Assembly (NCBI RefSeq): GCF_008180865.1
Contig: NZ_VTEX01000002.1
Span: 744,001-808,000, forward strand
Length of the DNA: 64,000 bases
Direction: 5' to 3'
Source of the DNA: Rossellomorea aquimaris
Lineage (GTDB): Bacteria > Bacillota > Bacilli > Bacillales > Bacillaceae_B
The first letter of the stretch is position 1. Every line of letters starts with the position of its first letter. Positions 32,730-40,536 of this stretch are shown piece after piece. The position numbers and the translations under genes were made by a program. Below the pieces are notes generated by a model. It saw only the letters and a program-made list of their open reading frames with translations, was not told the DNA's origin and ran no database searches.

Positions 32730-33368
32730 TTACATCTTCAATCTTTCCTTTAACATTTCTTCGTACCCAGGTTTTTGTTTGATGATGGTGATGATGAGTT
32801 GGCGTAACTCGTCGAATTCCCTTCTGTCAGCCGTCGTCGCACACTCTGAATGATAGTATTCATATACATCTTCATTCACTCTTATCTTCATCATGTAACC
32901 CTCAAGAGATAGAATGGTGCAATCTTTACGGTAAGACAACTGTTTGTTCCCTTTCAGATTCAGGCCCTCTATCTTTGTGTAAACTTCACTCATTTCGTCT
33001 TTAGAGAAGGTTAGAGCTTTTTCCTCACCATCTTGATTTGTAATCGTGTCCGTAAACGTACTTATGGTCATCCCCCCATCAAAGCGGATTTCCACATCAA
33101 AGTTCGATTTATTCGTGAAGAAACCACTCAGCTTCTCGCTACCCAGGATTCCCCATTGCTCCCCCTTCAATACGGCAAACGCAAATACAACGATGAGAAC
33201 AATGGCAAAACTGGTCAATGGCGCATACCACCTGCGCCGATATTCTTTTTCCGGCTTCCCCTCAGCTACTCTTTTCCTTACATGGTCCTTCATTTGATTA
33301 TTAAAATCGAATCCTAGTAATCCTTCATCCGTCATTTTTCTAACCTGTCGCTGAAGCTCTCTATCCAT
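32730..33368 (-). CDS. Putative membrane anti-sigma factor
   Basis: 212-residue single-pass membrane protein. A cytoplasmic N-terminal part (1-48) ends in 'RRRWYAPLTSFAIVLIVVFAFAVL', one membrane helix; residues 75-212 would be extracytoplasmic. This layout and its position directly after an ECF sigma gene, with an 8-base overlap of start and stop, indicate an anti-sigma factor that holds the sigma at the membrane. The N-terminal region lacks a clear HxxxCxxC zinc motif, so it is not a ZAS-type anti-sigma. The extracytoplasmic domain contains two cysteines (near 150 and 176). Confidence 0.75.
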   Translation of the reverse strand: MDRELQRQVRKMTDEGLLGFDFNNQMKDHVRKRVAEGKPEKEYRRRWYAPLTSFAIVLIVVFAFAVLKGEQWGILGSEKLSGFFTNKSNFDVEIRFDGGMTISTFTDTITNQDGEEKALTFSKDEMSEVYTKIEGLNLKGNKQLSYRKDCTILSLEGYMMKIRVNEDVYEYYHSECATTADRREFDELRQLIITIIKQKPGYEEMLKERLKM

Positions 33369-33912
33369 CGTGATGCACCCCTTTTGGATACATTTTTTGC
33401 AGTTTCTCTTTCCCTGTTTTCAAACGGGTTTTAGCCGTATTGATGTTGATCTCCAAGCACTCGGCAATTTCCGTGATTTTCAGTTCATCATAATAATACA
33501 GAAATAGAACCTCCCTGTATTTGATTGGCAAAGATAATAACCTGGAATGCAGCTCCCTGCCCGTTTCCCTATGTATCGTTTGAGATTCCGGCCATCGACT
33601 CCTGCTCTCCTGAATCCACTCACTCAACTTATTTGTAAAAAGCAGCTTCCTCGTTTCCCACTTCTTGAGATAATCCTTACTCTGATTGATGGCTATCCGG
33701 ATGATCCACGTCTTCAACGAGGAGTCTCCCCGAAACGAATCGTACCGCTGATAAAACCGGACAAACACCTCTTGAGCGATATCTTCAGCAAGACTGTAAT
33801 CCTTCACATAAGAATAAGCGATATATAGCACCTCTTTGCCGTATTCATTCATCACTTCTTCCAGAATTCCCTCCTTCGACAGAGTGAAATCGTGTACCTG
33901 TTCTTCATTCAA
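33361..33912 (-). CDS. ECF-type RNA polymerase sigma factor
   Basis: 183-residue sigma-70-family factor with only regions 2 and 4. Region 2 shows 'DYSLAEDIAQEVFVRFYQRYDSF' and 'LKTWIIRIAINQSKDYLKKW'; region 4 shows 'LPIKYREVLFLYYYDELKITEIAECLEININTAKTR' spread over residues 126-162. No extra C-terminal domain. ATG at 33912 follows AAGGAGAGA-type sequence. It overlaps the anti-sigma gene by 8 bases. A CAAAC...CGTC pair upstream (33941-33966) could be a self-recognised promoter. The stress sensed is unknown. Confidence 0.9.
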   Translation of the reverse strand: MNEEQVHDFTLSKEGILEEVMNEYGKEVLYIAYSYVKDYSLAEDIAQEVFVRFYQRYDSFRGDSSLKTWIIRIAINQSKDYLKKWETRKLLFTNKLSEWIQESRSRWPESQTIHRETGRELHSRLLSLPIKYREVLFLYYYDELKITEIAECLEININTAKTRLKTGKEKLQKMYPKGVHHDG

Positions 33913-33940
33913 GGAGAGATCACCTCTTTTCTACTACTTT

Positions 33941-33966
33941 GACGACTATGGAGAGGAAAAAGTTTG
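33941..33966 (-). promoter_or_regulatory. Candidate autoregulatory ECF promoter
   Basis: On the minus strand CAAAC (33962-33966) is followed after 17 bases by CGTC (33941-33944), 29 bases before the sigma gene start. AAC and CGTC are the usual ECF -35 and -10 words. Confidence 0.5.
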
Positions 33967-34024
33967 GTTTTTTTAGTGGGATTGGATATTTGAAAGGAGT
34001 TGTGGCGGGAGGAAGGGGTGTACT

Positions 34025-34145
34025 TTGGATTTATCGACCTTTATTTCGATTTACCGACCGTTATATCATTTTATCAACCGTTATCTCGATTTATCGACCT
34101 TATTTTCACGATATCGACCGTTCTTCATATAGCGACAAATTTCGC
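34025..34145. repeat. 20-bp-period array, core TTATCGACC (array E1)
   Basis: CGACC (or CAACC) starts at 34035, 34055, 34075, 34095 and 34115, each 20 bp apart, with a degenerate CGACA at 34133. Core as in array A, 28 kb away. Confidence 0.9.
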
Positions 34146-34177
34146 ACGCCCAATCGGGACCAGATCTCTACACTGAA

Positions 34178-34310
34178 AAAGTTATCTGCCACTTCTGTGA
34201 TATATCTGCCGTTCTCACGATTTATGTGGAATTTTTTATATGCATTTTTTTCCAGGTTATCTGCCGAATTCCTGATGTATCTGCCATTTTACAAACTTCG
34301 TCAAGTTTCG
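34178..34310. repeat. Array with core TTATCTGCC (array E2), next to E1
   Basis: TCTGCC starts at 34185, 34205, 34260 and 34280 (20-bp steps inside each pair), with a decayed TTTATGTGG unit near 34222. Core as in array C. Arrays with two different cores stand side by side in this 500-base gap. Confidence 0.82.
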
Positions 34311-34413
34311 CGCTGTACCGACCGCTGTACCCGAGCCCAACCGTACAGCCTCACCAGAAACGCCATCCAAAACAAAAAAAGAGCACTCCCCAATTCCCGA
34401 GCGCTCTCCCCCA

Positions 34414-34614
34414 TTAGCTTCCCATCTTACGACGAGTATTGCTAGGCTTCTTCGTTTGTTGGCTTTGCATGCGTTGATTCGATGCTAAACCGCCTGTTGC
34501 TTGCTTGCCGCCTGCCTGGGCTTCTTTTTTCTTTGCCAGCTGCTGCTTCATTGCTTCCTGCAGGCTGATTTTTTTCTTTTCTGGCTGTATTTGCTGATCA
34601 TTATTATTCGACAT
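34414..34614 (-). CDS. Small basic hydrophilic protein
   Basis: 66-residue protein rich in Gln, Lys and Asn, with a helical core 'ISLQEAMKQQLAKKKEAQ' and a basic tail 'QQTKKPSNTRRKMGS'. Function unknown; the composition resembles small spore or nucleic-acid-binding proteins but I cannot name the family. ATG at 34614 has AAAGGAG eight bases upstream; a longer frame to 34713 lacks a site. The next small gene lies 125 bases upstream. Confidence 0.65.
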   Translation of the reverse strand: MSNNNDQQIQPEKKKISLQEAMKQQLAKKKEAQAGGKQATGGLASNQRMQSQQTKKPSNTRRKMGS

Positions 34615-34702
34615 AATGGAATCTCCTTTTGAGACTACTAAATTTTTGAAACTACCTCTATTATAATACATCCTCCACCAGAAAACATCTCGAGTTCCAA
34701 AT

Positions 34703-34731
34703 AAAAAAGCCAACCCGTAAAGGATTGGCTT
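34703..34731 (-). terminator. Terminator behind the 34-residue gene
   Basis: GCCAATCC / GGGTTGGC stem and six T on the minus strand. Confidence 0.85.
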
Positions 34732-34738
34732 TCATTTT

Positions 34739-34843
34739 CTAGTGGTATCCATTCTGCCCGTTAGCAGAACCGGATGTTTTCTGTTTCGGTTTGTGCTTTC
34801 CGTTTTGCTTTGTACCGCCGTCTTTTTTCGTTTTCTTTGTCAT
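34739..34843 (-). CDS. Very small Lys/Gly/Gln-rich protein
   Basis: 34-residue protein 'MTKKTKKDGG...NGQNGYH' with many Lys, Gly, Asn and Gln. GGAGTGATTCAGC places a ribosome site eight bases before the ATG at 34843, and a strong terminator follows the stop, so a real gene is likely although it is far below usual length limits. Composition is like minor small acid-soluble spore proteins; no family is claimed. Confidence 0.6.
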   Translation of the reverse strand: MTKKTKKDGGTKQNGKHKPKQKTSGSANGQNGYH

Positions 34844-34913
34844 GCTGAATCACTCCTAATAATTAGTCGGCATCTAGAAAACTTGTGGTTTTTGAACCAT
34901 TCTTATTTTGTGC

Positions 34914-34953
34914 AAAAAAAGAAAAGAGTCTCCCGGTAATTACCGGAAAACTC
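34914..34953 (-). terminator. Terminator of the cstA-like gene
   Basis: GAGT..CCGGTAATTACCGG..ACTC hairpin followed by TTTTCTTTTTTT on the minus strand. Confidence 0.82.
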
Positions 34954-34962
34954 CCTAACACA

Positions 34963-36411
34963 TTAGGCTGCTGATTGAGGAACGTCTTCGTCGACTTGAA
35001 TGACGGATCCATTGTTTAAGCGCTTTCTCAATGTGTAAATAAATGCTAATATTGCGGCGATGGTTACGACTGTCGCTCCCATATACGCTGTGCTCATTGA
35101 TAATCCGAAACCGATCGGAGCACTCAGGATATACGTGAATGTCACCATCGTCATGAAGATCGCTGGAATCGTTGCGACCCAGTGAGGTTTCTTTTGCAAC
35201 GCCAGATACATGGCACCTACCCAAAGGGCGATCATCGCTGTCGATTGGTTCGCCCAGGAGAAGTATCTCCATAATAGGTTAAAGTCGATTCGTGTCAACA
35301 CGACTGAGATCACGAACAATGGAATCGCAATCCAAAGCCTGCTCGACATTTTCACTTGTCCTACTTTAATATAGTCGGCAATGATCATTCGCGCACTTCG
35401 GAATGATGTATCACCAGACGTGATCGGAAGAATGATCACTCCAAGGATGGCAAGTGTTCCACCGATTGATCCAAGCATAAGGATCGATACTTCACTTACA
35501 ACCGCCGCAGGTCCGCCTTCTTTCAAGATGGCATTCAATTCACCCGGCTGGAATAAGCTCATGGCAGCTGCTGCCCAGATCATCGCAATGATCGCTTCTA
35601 AAATCATCATTCCGTAGAAAATTTTGCGTCCGTTCTTTTCATTTTGAGTCGTTCTTGAAATGATTGGTGATTGTGTAGCATGGAACCCTGAAAGTGCCCC
35701 ACAAGAAATCGTCAAGAATAATAATGGGAAAATCGCTACTGATTCAGGATGCATATTAGTCAAGCTGATCTCAGGAATATCCGCACCTGTAATCACTAAT
35801 CCCGCACCGATCCCAACTGCACTCACTACAAGGAGTGCTCCGAAAAGTGGATATACTTTACCGATGATTTTATCAATAGGTAATAAGGTTGCGACAATAT
35901 AATAAATAAAAATTGCGGCGATAATAACACCTAAAGAAATCCAGGCTGGCGTCAGATTCGCGATCAATGCTGCAGGTGCTGTAACGAAAACCGTACCCAC
36001 CAGCACGAGTAATAGAATCGAGAATGCGTTCACAACATGCTTCATCGTTTTACCAAGGAAGCGTCCTGCAAGCTCCGGTAAATGAGCTCCACCGTTACGG
36101 ATTGAAATCATCCCCGTTAAGTAATCATGAACCGCTCCGGCAAAAATCGCTCCGAGTACGATCCAAAGGAACGCGACAGGTCCATAAAGTGCTCCCATGA
36201 TTGGACCGAAAATGGGTCCTACACCTGCAATGTTCAACAGCTGAATCATGGAGTTTTTACCCGTCTTCATTGGAACATAATCCACTCCATCCGCTTTCGC
36301 ATAAGCAGGAGTCGAACGACTTTCATTGATTACAAAGATCTTTTCAATTAATTTTCCATATGTGAAATAACCGATAATTAATACAACAATCGAGACCAGA
36401 AATGTGACCAT
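34963..36411 (-). CDS. cstA: CstA-family carbon-starvation/pyruvate transporter
   Basis: Membrane transporter of 482 residues with about thirteen helices. Family members import peptides or pyruvate during carbon limitation. Signatures: 'DGVDYVPMKTGKNSMIQLLN' near residue 41, 'GPIFGPIMGALYGPVAFLW', 'GAVHDYLTGMISIRNGG' and 'SGFHATQSPIISRTTQNEKNGR'. It is shorter than the 600-700-residue CstA proteins, lacking their C-terminal extension. The neighbouring LytS/LytT pair mirrors E. coli BtsSR-BtsT, where a pyruvate-sensing system switches on a CstA-family pyruvate importer. The promoter region contains tandem 21-bp repeats, a TATAAT with a poor -35, and a cre site, i.e. activator-dependent and CcpA-repressed. 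Confidence 0.9.
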   Translation of the reverse strand: MVTFLVSIVVLIIGYFTYGKLIEKIFVINESRSTPAYAKADGVDYVPMKTGKNSMIQLLNIAGVGPIFGPIMGALYGPVAFLWIVLGAIFAGAVHDYLTGMISIRNGGAHLPELAGRFLGKTMKHVVNAFSILLLVLVGTVFVTAPAALIANLTPAWISLGVIIAAIFIYYIVATLLPIDKIIGKVYPLFGALLVVSAVGIGAGLVITGADIPEISLTNMHPESVAIFPLLFLTISCGALSGFHATQSPIISRTTQNEKNGRKIFYGMMILEAIIAMIWAAAAMSLFQPGELNAILKEGGPAAVVSEVSILMLGSIGGTLAILGVIILPITSGDTSFRSARMIIADYIKVGQVKMSSRLWIAIPLFVISVVLTRIDFNLLWRYFSWANQSTAMIALWVGAMYLALQKKPHWVATIPAIFMTMVTFTYILSAPIGFGLSMSTAYMGATVVTIAAILAFIYTLRKRLNNGSVIQVDEDVPQSAA

Positions 36412-36437
36412 GCTTATGATCCCCTTTCGTTCATTTA

Positions 36438-36451
36438 TGAATACGCTTTCA
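36438..36451. promoter_or_regulatory. cre (CcpA) site at the cstA transcription start
   Basis: TGAAAGCGTATTCA (minus strand) fits TGWAANCGNTNWCA but for one base and overlaps the end of the -10, the place for catabolite repression. Confidence 0.7.
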
Positions 36452-36479
36452 TTATAGCAATCATATTCACAGTTTCGTC
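36451..36479 (-). promoter_or_regulatory. cstA promoter (strong -10, weak -35)
   Basis: -10 TATAAT at 36451-36456; the -35 position 17 bases upstream reads GACGAA, far from consensus, as expected for an activated promoter. Confidence 0.6.
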
Positions 36480-36490
36480 ACATTCTGTTC

Positions 36491-36538
36491 AAGATGTCGG
36501 AAATCGGGGTTAAGATGTTCTGAGCGGGGGTTCATGTG
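36491..36538. promoter_or_regulatory. Tandem 21-bp direct repeats upstream of cstA (LytTR-type operator)
   Basis: On the minus strand two adjoining 21-bp units at 36512-36532 and 36491-36511 share AACCCC at the start and ACATCTT at the end. Read across units, ACATCTTAACCCC recurs with 21-bp spacing, with partial copies on both sides. The array ends 12 bases before the -35. LytTR-domain regulators bind such direct repeats two helical turns apart. Confidence 0.72.
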
Positions 36539-36603
36539 CAGAGAAAGAAGAGATGGTGCATGTTACAGATGAGCAGTTTGGTGCGCGGCTCCGAATGCTC
36601 GAT

Positions 36604-36667
36604 TTGTACCAGGCACCCAAAACCAAAATTGTACCTGGTACAATAATCGGTTTATGTACCAGGTACA
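36604..36667. repeat. Three GTACC(A/T)GG(T/C)AC palindromes
   Basis: TTGTACCAGGCACCC (36604), TTGTACCTGGTACAA (36629-36643, perfect palindrome) and TGTACCAGGTACA (36655-36667). They lie just past the response-regulator gene; the central one is followed by TTTTGGTTTT on the minus strand and may be a terminator. Confidence 0.7.
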
Positions 36668-36678
36668 TATCCAAATAC

Positions 36679-37401
36679 CTACAACTCCAACCGCTCCCTC
36701 AATTCCTTAACATAATTCCTGCTCACCGGAATCGCCTCATCCGCTCCATGAACCTTCAACTGAAACACGCCGCTTCCCCATGGGATGAGCTCCTCTACGA
36801 AGGGCAGCTGAACGAGGTAGCTTTTATGGACGCGGAAAAATGGATATGTACTGAGCTTCGATTCCAATTCCTTGATCGGCAAGCGGCAAGTATACTTCTT
36901 CTTCTCCGTACATATAAAGGTTTCCCGCTCTTCACGGAATATATATAGAATGTCTTTAGGGCTGATGAATACAATTTTGTCTTCATCCTGAACCGCAAGT
37001 TTCCCCATCGACGGACTCTCGCTCTGCTCTTTCACTCCCACTTTCAAAAGATTCTTCAACCGCTCCATCGTTTGCCCAAGCTGATCTTCTTCAAATGGTT
37101 TCAATAAGTAGTCAACGGCTTCTACCCGGAACGCTTTAAGGGCATAATCCGGATAGGCAGTGGCAAAGACGATTTCCGGTTTGTGCTTCATTTTTTGCAG
37201 GGCTTCCGCTAAGTCTACTCCGCTCATGCCAGGCATTTCAATATCAAGAAATAAGACATCGGGTTCTTTTGTTAAGATGATTTCCAATCCCTTTTCAGCA
37301 GAACTTGCTTCCCCGACTACCTCCACCCATGAATATCCGCTTAAGAGATGCTTCATTTCCTCCCGGCTATAGGGCTCATCATCAATAATGGCAACTTTCA
37401 T
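36679..37401 (-). CDS. LytTR-type response regulator
   Basis: 240-residue two-component response regulator. Receiver domain at 1-115 with the acidic pair 'DDE', phospho-Asp in 'DVLFLDIEMPG' and Lys in 'LLKPF'; a linker; then a LytTR DNA-binding domain (about 140-240) with 'FFRVHKSYLVQL' and 'IPVSRNYVKELR'. Such proteins bind direct repeats; the matching site is upstream of cstA at 36491. The gene overlaps the sensor kinase gene by 4 bases, so they form one operon. Like LytT, BtsR and YpdB; pyruvate response is an inference from context. Confidence 0.92.
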   Translation of the reverse strand: MKVAIIDDEPYSREEMKHLLSGYSWVEVVGEASSAEKGLEIILTKEPDVLFLDIEMPGMSGVDLAEALQKMKHKPEIVFATAYPDYALKAFRVEAVDYLLKPFEEDQLGQTMERLKNLLKVGVKEQSESPSMGKLAVQDEDKIVFISPKDILYIFREERETFICTEKKKYTCRLPIKELESKLSTYPFFRVHKSYLVQLPFVEELIPWGSGVFQLKVHGADEAIPVSRNYVKELRERLEL

Positions 37402-39137
37402 CCTTTCTCACTCCTTACCGTAAATTCAATGGTGGTCCCGTTTCCTATTGATGAAGTGATCGATAGACCTGATTCTTTCCCCATCATCATTTCCAATCGT
37501 GTGTTCACGTTATAGAGGCCGATTCCTGTTCCGGACTGTGATTCCACCGGCTCAAGCAAAAGCTTTTCCACTCTCTCTTCATCGATTCCGGCACCGTTAT
37601 CCTCCACACGGACAGTCACCTCATCACCATTCGAATCAATCGAGATCTTTAACACAAATCCTTCTTCTACATTCTTCATCCCGTGCTTAATCGCATTTTC
37701 AACAAGAGGCTGAAGGGTAATCGAAGGGACCTTTGCCTGCAGGGCACCTTCGTCAATCTCATACACCACTTCCAGCCGGTCAAAGAATCGTGCTTCTTCA
37801 ATGGCGAGATAAGCCTTTACATGCTGTCCTTCTTCTTTAAGGGTCGAGGTGGATTTCGTGCTTCCTGTCAGATTCTGACGCACAAATTGAGATAGTGAAA
37901 TCAGCAGGGTCCTCGCCTTATCGGGATTGATCCTCGTCAACGACACGATGACATTGATGGTATTGAACAAGAAATGTGGATTGATCTGTGCCTGCAGTGC
38001 CTTTACTTCTGACTCTTTCGCAAGCTCTTTATGGGTATCGATTTCAGCCAGTTCCAGCTGGTGACTAAGCAGGGTCGCGATCCCCTTCGTTAATTCCATC
38101 AAGATCGGCGAGATTTCTTTTTCCGAATGAAAATAGAATTTAAGCGTTCCGACAATTTCACCCCCTTTTAAAAGAGGGGCCATGATCGCGGCTCCCAATG
38201 GGCATCCATTCCGGTCACATTGAATATCCTCTCTTCCCACCTTCATGAGCTCTCCCGTTTCGATGACCCGTTTCGTCGCTTCGGTTTGAATCGGGCGCCC
38301 TTGTTGATGGTGATCCGAGGCCAGACCGACATGAGCGAGGATGTGGGAAGTGTTCGTGATGGAAACTGCCAGAGCGTTCACATCTCTCATCAGGATTTCA
38401 CATGTTGCCTGTGCAGAGGCGGCATTCAATCCTTTTCGCATATATTTCACCGTGCTATCAGCCAATCGCAGTGCTTTCTGGGATTGAGCCGCTCCCATTC
38501 GCTCTTCTTCATAAAAAACACTTTTAATGATCAACAGGAAAATTCCGGCTCCGACTCCGTTTGCAAGGATCATGGGCCATCCGATATCGGAAACGAGTAT
38601 ATAAGCATCAGCAAATGGCTTCGATAATAGAAGGATGAGAAGCATCTGCATCCCTTCTGCGACAAAACCAACCAAAAAAGCTTTTTGAGGGGAAACAAGC
38701 CTGTTCTTCTTTTCCCGCTTTCCGATCCATCCTGCCAGTAAACCAGCTAACACCGTCGAAATACCGCAGGAGAATGCCGTGAATCCTCCAAGAAAATACC
38801 GGTGGACCCCGGCGACCAATCCAGCTCCTAGTCCGATCCATGGACCACCCAGTAACCCGGCGACCACGACTCCGATCACCCTGGAGTTGGCAATCGCTTC
38901 ATTCTGTTGAAGATGCCACTGCCATTTTGTATATTCTGCTTGAAATGGATTCACAATCAATCCCGTATATGTACCAACGATCCCAAAGAAACCAAACAGC
39001 AGGATAAGGAGCAGAGTCTGGGTTTTCTTTACATGGGTCCGCTTCTCGATTAAATGACGGAAGAAGCTGATCCTCGTCATCACAAAGGCAATGGTCACAA
39101 TGATACCAAGCCTCTCCACCATTGCAGCTATCAACAT
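37398..39137 (-). CDS. LytS-type sensor histidine kinase
   Basis: 579-residue membrane kinase. Residues 1-200 form the 5TM LytS-type sensor ('NPFQAEYTKWQWHLQQNEAIANSR' region and 'GLLGGPWIGLGAGLVAGVHRY'); a GAF domain follows (about 225-355) with cysteines in 'IQCDRNGCPLGAA'; then the LytS histidine-kinase region with 'NPHFLFNTINVIVSLTR' (phospho-His) and an ATPase domain ('LVENAIKHGM', 'DNGAGI', 'GIGLYNVNTRL'). In E. coli BtsS and in B. subtilis LytS the 5TM domain senses extracellular pyruvate. ATG at 39137. Operon with the LytTR regulator; the target is probably the cstA-like gene next door. Confidence 0.92.
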   Translation of the reverse strand: MLIAAMVERLGIIVTIAFVMTRISFFRHLIEKRTHVKKTQTLLLILLFGFFGIVGTYTGLIVNPFQAEYTKWQWHLQQNEAIANSRVIGVVVAGLLGGPWIGLGAGLVAGVHRYFLGGFTAFSCGISTVLAGLLAGWIGKREKKNRLVSPQKAFLVGFVAEGMQMLLILLLSKPFADAYILVSDIGWPMILANGVGAGIFLLIIKSVFYEEERMGAAQSQKALRLADSTVKYMRKGLNAASAQATCEILMRDVNALAVSITNTSHILAHVGLASDHHQQGRPIQTEATKRVIETGELMKVGREDIQCDRNGCPLGAAIMAPLLKGGEIVGTLKFYFHSEKEISPILMELTKGIATLLSHQLELAEIDTHKELAKESEVKALQAQINPHFLFNTINVIVSLTRINPDKARTLLISLSQFVRQNLTGSTKSTSTLKEEGQHVKAYLAIEEARFFDRLEVVYEIDEGALQAKVPSITLQPLVENAIKHGMKNVEEGFVLKISIDSNGDEVTVRVEDNGAGIDEERVEKLLLEPVESQSGTGIGLYNVNTRLEMMMGKESGLSITSSIGNGTTIEFTVRSEKG

Positions 39138-39256
39138 AGGCTCAACCTCGCTTTCTGTTTCACATCAAAAAAGAAGACCCCCCTTAAACACGAATGTTTA
39201 ATAGAATCTTCCCCTACTTGAACCTGTACTATGTCCGGGGAGTGATTTCCCCTATT

Positions 39257-40099
39257 TTAACACGAATCTTTATCTTTAATCGTGACCAATGCATTGATTT
39301 CCCCGCCGATCATGATGATGATTCCCGTTAAGTAGAACCAGATCATGAGGACGATGATCCCTCCGATGCTGCCGTATGTGGCTGAATAATTCCCAAAGCT
39401 TCCGACGTAATAAGAAAAGGCCAAGGATGCGAGTACCCAGCCAAGCGTCGCAAAGATTGCCCCCGGGAACGCACTTAAGCATTTGATCCGTTTACTTGGA
39501 GCAAAGAAATACAACCCAACGAAAATAATAAACAGGATGATGGGACTGATCGCCCAGCGAATCCCGTTCCATACCGTTAAAAATTGCTCTGAAAATCCGA
39601 ATTGAGAAAATAATAATAGACCGATCTGTTTCCCGAACACCGGAAGTAAAAGAGCTATGACAAATACGAGAATCATGGCTAGTGTCAATAGAATAGACAT
39701 GAGACGGGTCGCAATGAATGATCTTGTTTCCTCTACATCATAGGCACGATTTAAACTTTTCACGATGGCATTCATCCCATTGGATGCCGACCATATCGTG
39801 GCGATGATACTGACAGAAAGTAAACCGGAATTCCGATTCGACATGATGTCCTGTAGCGTTTCCTCGATCATGGACATCGTTTCCCCTGGTGCAAAATCCC
39901 TGACCAGACCCAGTATGTCCCCCTGCTCGACAGGAAGGTATGGCAAGAGTGTTACGATAAAAATCAGCAGTGGAAAGAGCGATAAAAGAAAGTAATAGGC
40001 AATTTGTGCGGCCAGGCCCGTTACATCATTCGCACTAATGTTTGAGAAAAGACTTTTAGAAAATCCTTTCCATCCTCCTTTGACCGTCTCATCCGACAT
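39257..40099 (-). CDS. yfkH: YihY/BrkB-family membrane protein YfkH
   Basis: 280-residue inner-membrane protein of the YihY/BrkB family, once annotated as ribonuclease BN; true function unknown. Six hydrophobic segments, with 'LAAQIAYYFLLSLFPLLIF' near residue 29, 'TIWSASNGMNAIVKSLNRAYD' and 'YGSIGGIIVLMIWFYLTGIIIMIGGEINA' near the C-terminus, the family hallmarks. ATG at 40099 follows AGAGGTG. The order yfkJ, yfkI, yfkH in one direction matches B. subtilis, and the genes are probably an operon. Confidence 0.92.
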   Translation of the reverse strand: MSDETVKGGWKGFSKSLFSNISANDVTGLAAQIAYYFLLSLFPLLIFIVTLLPYLPVEQGDILGLVRDFAPGETMSMIEETLQDIMSNRNSGLLSVSIIATIWSASNGMNAIVKSLNRAYDVEETRSFIATRLMSILLTLAMILVFVIALLLPVFGKQIGLLLFSQFGFSEQFLTVWNGIRWAISPIILFIIFVGLYFFAPSKRIKCLSAFPGAIFATLGWVLASLAFSYYVGSFGNYSATYGSIGGIIVLMIWFYLTGIIIMIGGEINALVTIKDKDSC

Positions 40100-40116
40100 G
40101 TTCTCACCTCTTTTCG

Positions 40117-40536
40117 TTAATACCCCTTAAATGAAGATGCAATAGGTTGGCTCTCTTCATCCTGAGTTGTTAGTTCATTTGATGTTTCCCTATCTGAAAA
40201 CGTATCTTTATAAGCTTCTGAAGAGTCTTCGAAGGTTTCCTTCGTTTCCTCGATTATTTCTTTCACCTGTGGAGTCATCCCTTTGATTTCATCTACCTTT
40301 TCACTGATGAATTGAATATCCCTGCTGACCTGATCAGCTGTCGTACGTAATTTCTCATACACTTCCTTCGATGACTCGACCAGTCTTTGAGGATTTTTTG
40401 AGTATGTTGAAATATAATTCCCACTGTTCTTTAAAGATGTACCCATTTCCTGACGGGTCGTTCTATCCAAGAGGGAAAGCAGCCCTCCTGCCGCGGCACC
40501 TAACAAAACCCCTTTGAAAAATTTATTGCTTCCCAT
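40117..40536 (-). CDS. yfkI: YtxH-domain protein (YfkI position)
   Basis: 139-residue protein. A glycine-rich hydrophobic start ('FFKGVLLGAAAGGLLSLLD') is the YtxH-type membrane-associated motif; the remainder is a long amphipathic helix suited to a coiled coil, followed by an acidic tail. YtxH proteins are often general-stress proteins. Placed between yfkJ and yfkH, it is the positional counterpart of B. subtilis yfkI. ATG at 40536 has GGAGGG nine bases upstream. If the yfkJ frameshift is repaired, the yfkJ stop falls inside this gene's first codons, as expected for coupled genes. Confidence 0.82.
   Translation of the reverse strand: MGSNKFFKGVLLGAAAGGLLSLLDRTTRQEMGTSLKNSGNYISTYSKNPQRLVESSKEVYEKLRTTADQVSRDIQFISEKVDEIKGMTPQVKEIIEETKETFEDSSEAYKDTFSDRETSNELTTQDEESQPIASSFKGY

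Noticed and set aside
33939-34445. Plus-strand frame of 168 residues through arrays E1 and E2
   Set aside because: Composed of array sequence; no ribosome site and no coding character.
34963-35272. Short minus-strand frame in the 3' end of cstA in another frame
   Set aside because: Shadow of the CstA-family reading frame, no homology or ribosome site.
36553-36948. Plus-strand frame of 131 residues opposite the response regulator
   Set aside because: Mostly antisense to the LytTR gene, no ribosome site, no recognisable domain.
39197-39256. Terminator downstream of yfkH (GGGGA/TCCCC arms)
   Set aside because: No T run follows on the minus strand; the arms are only 5-6 bp.
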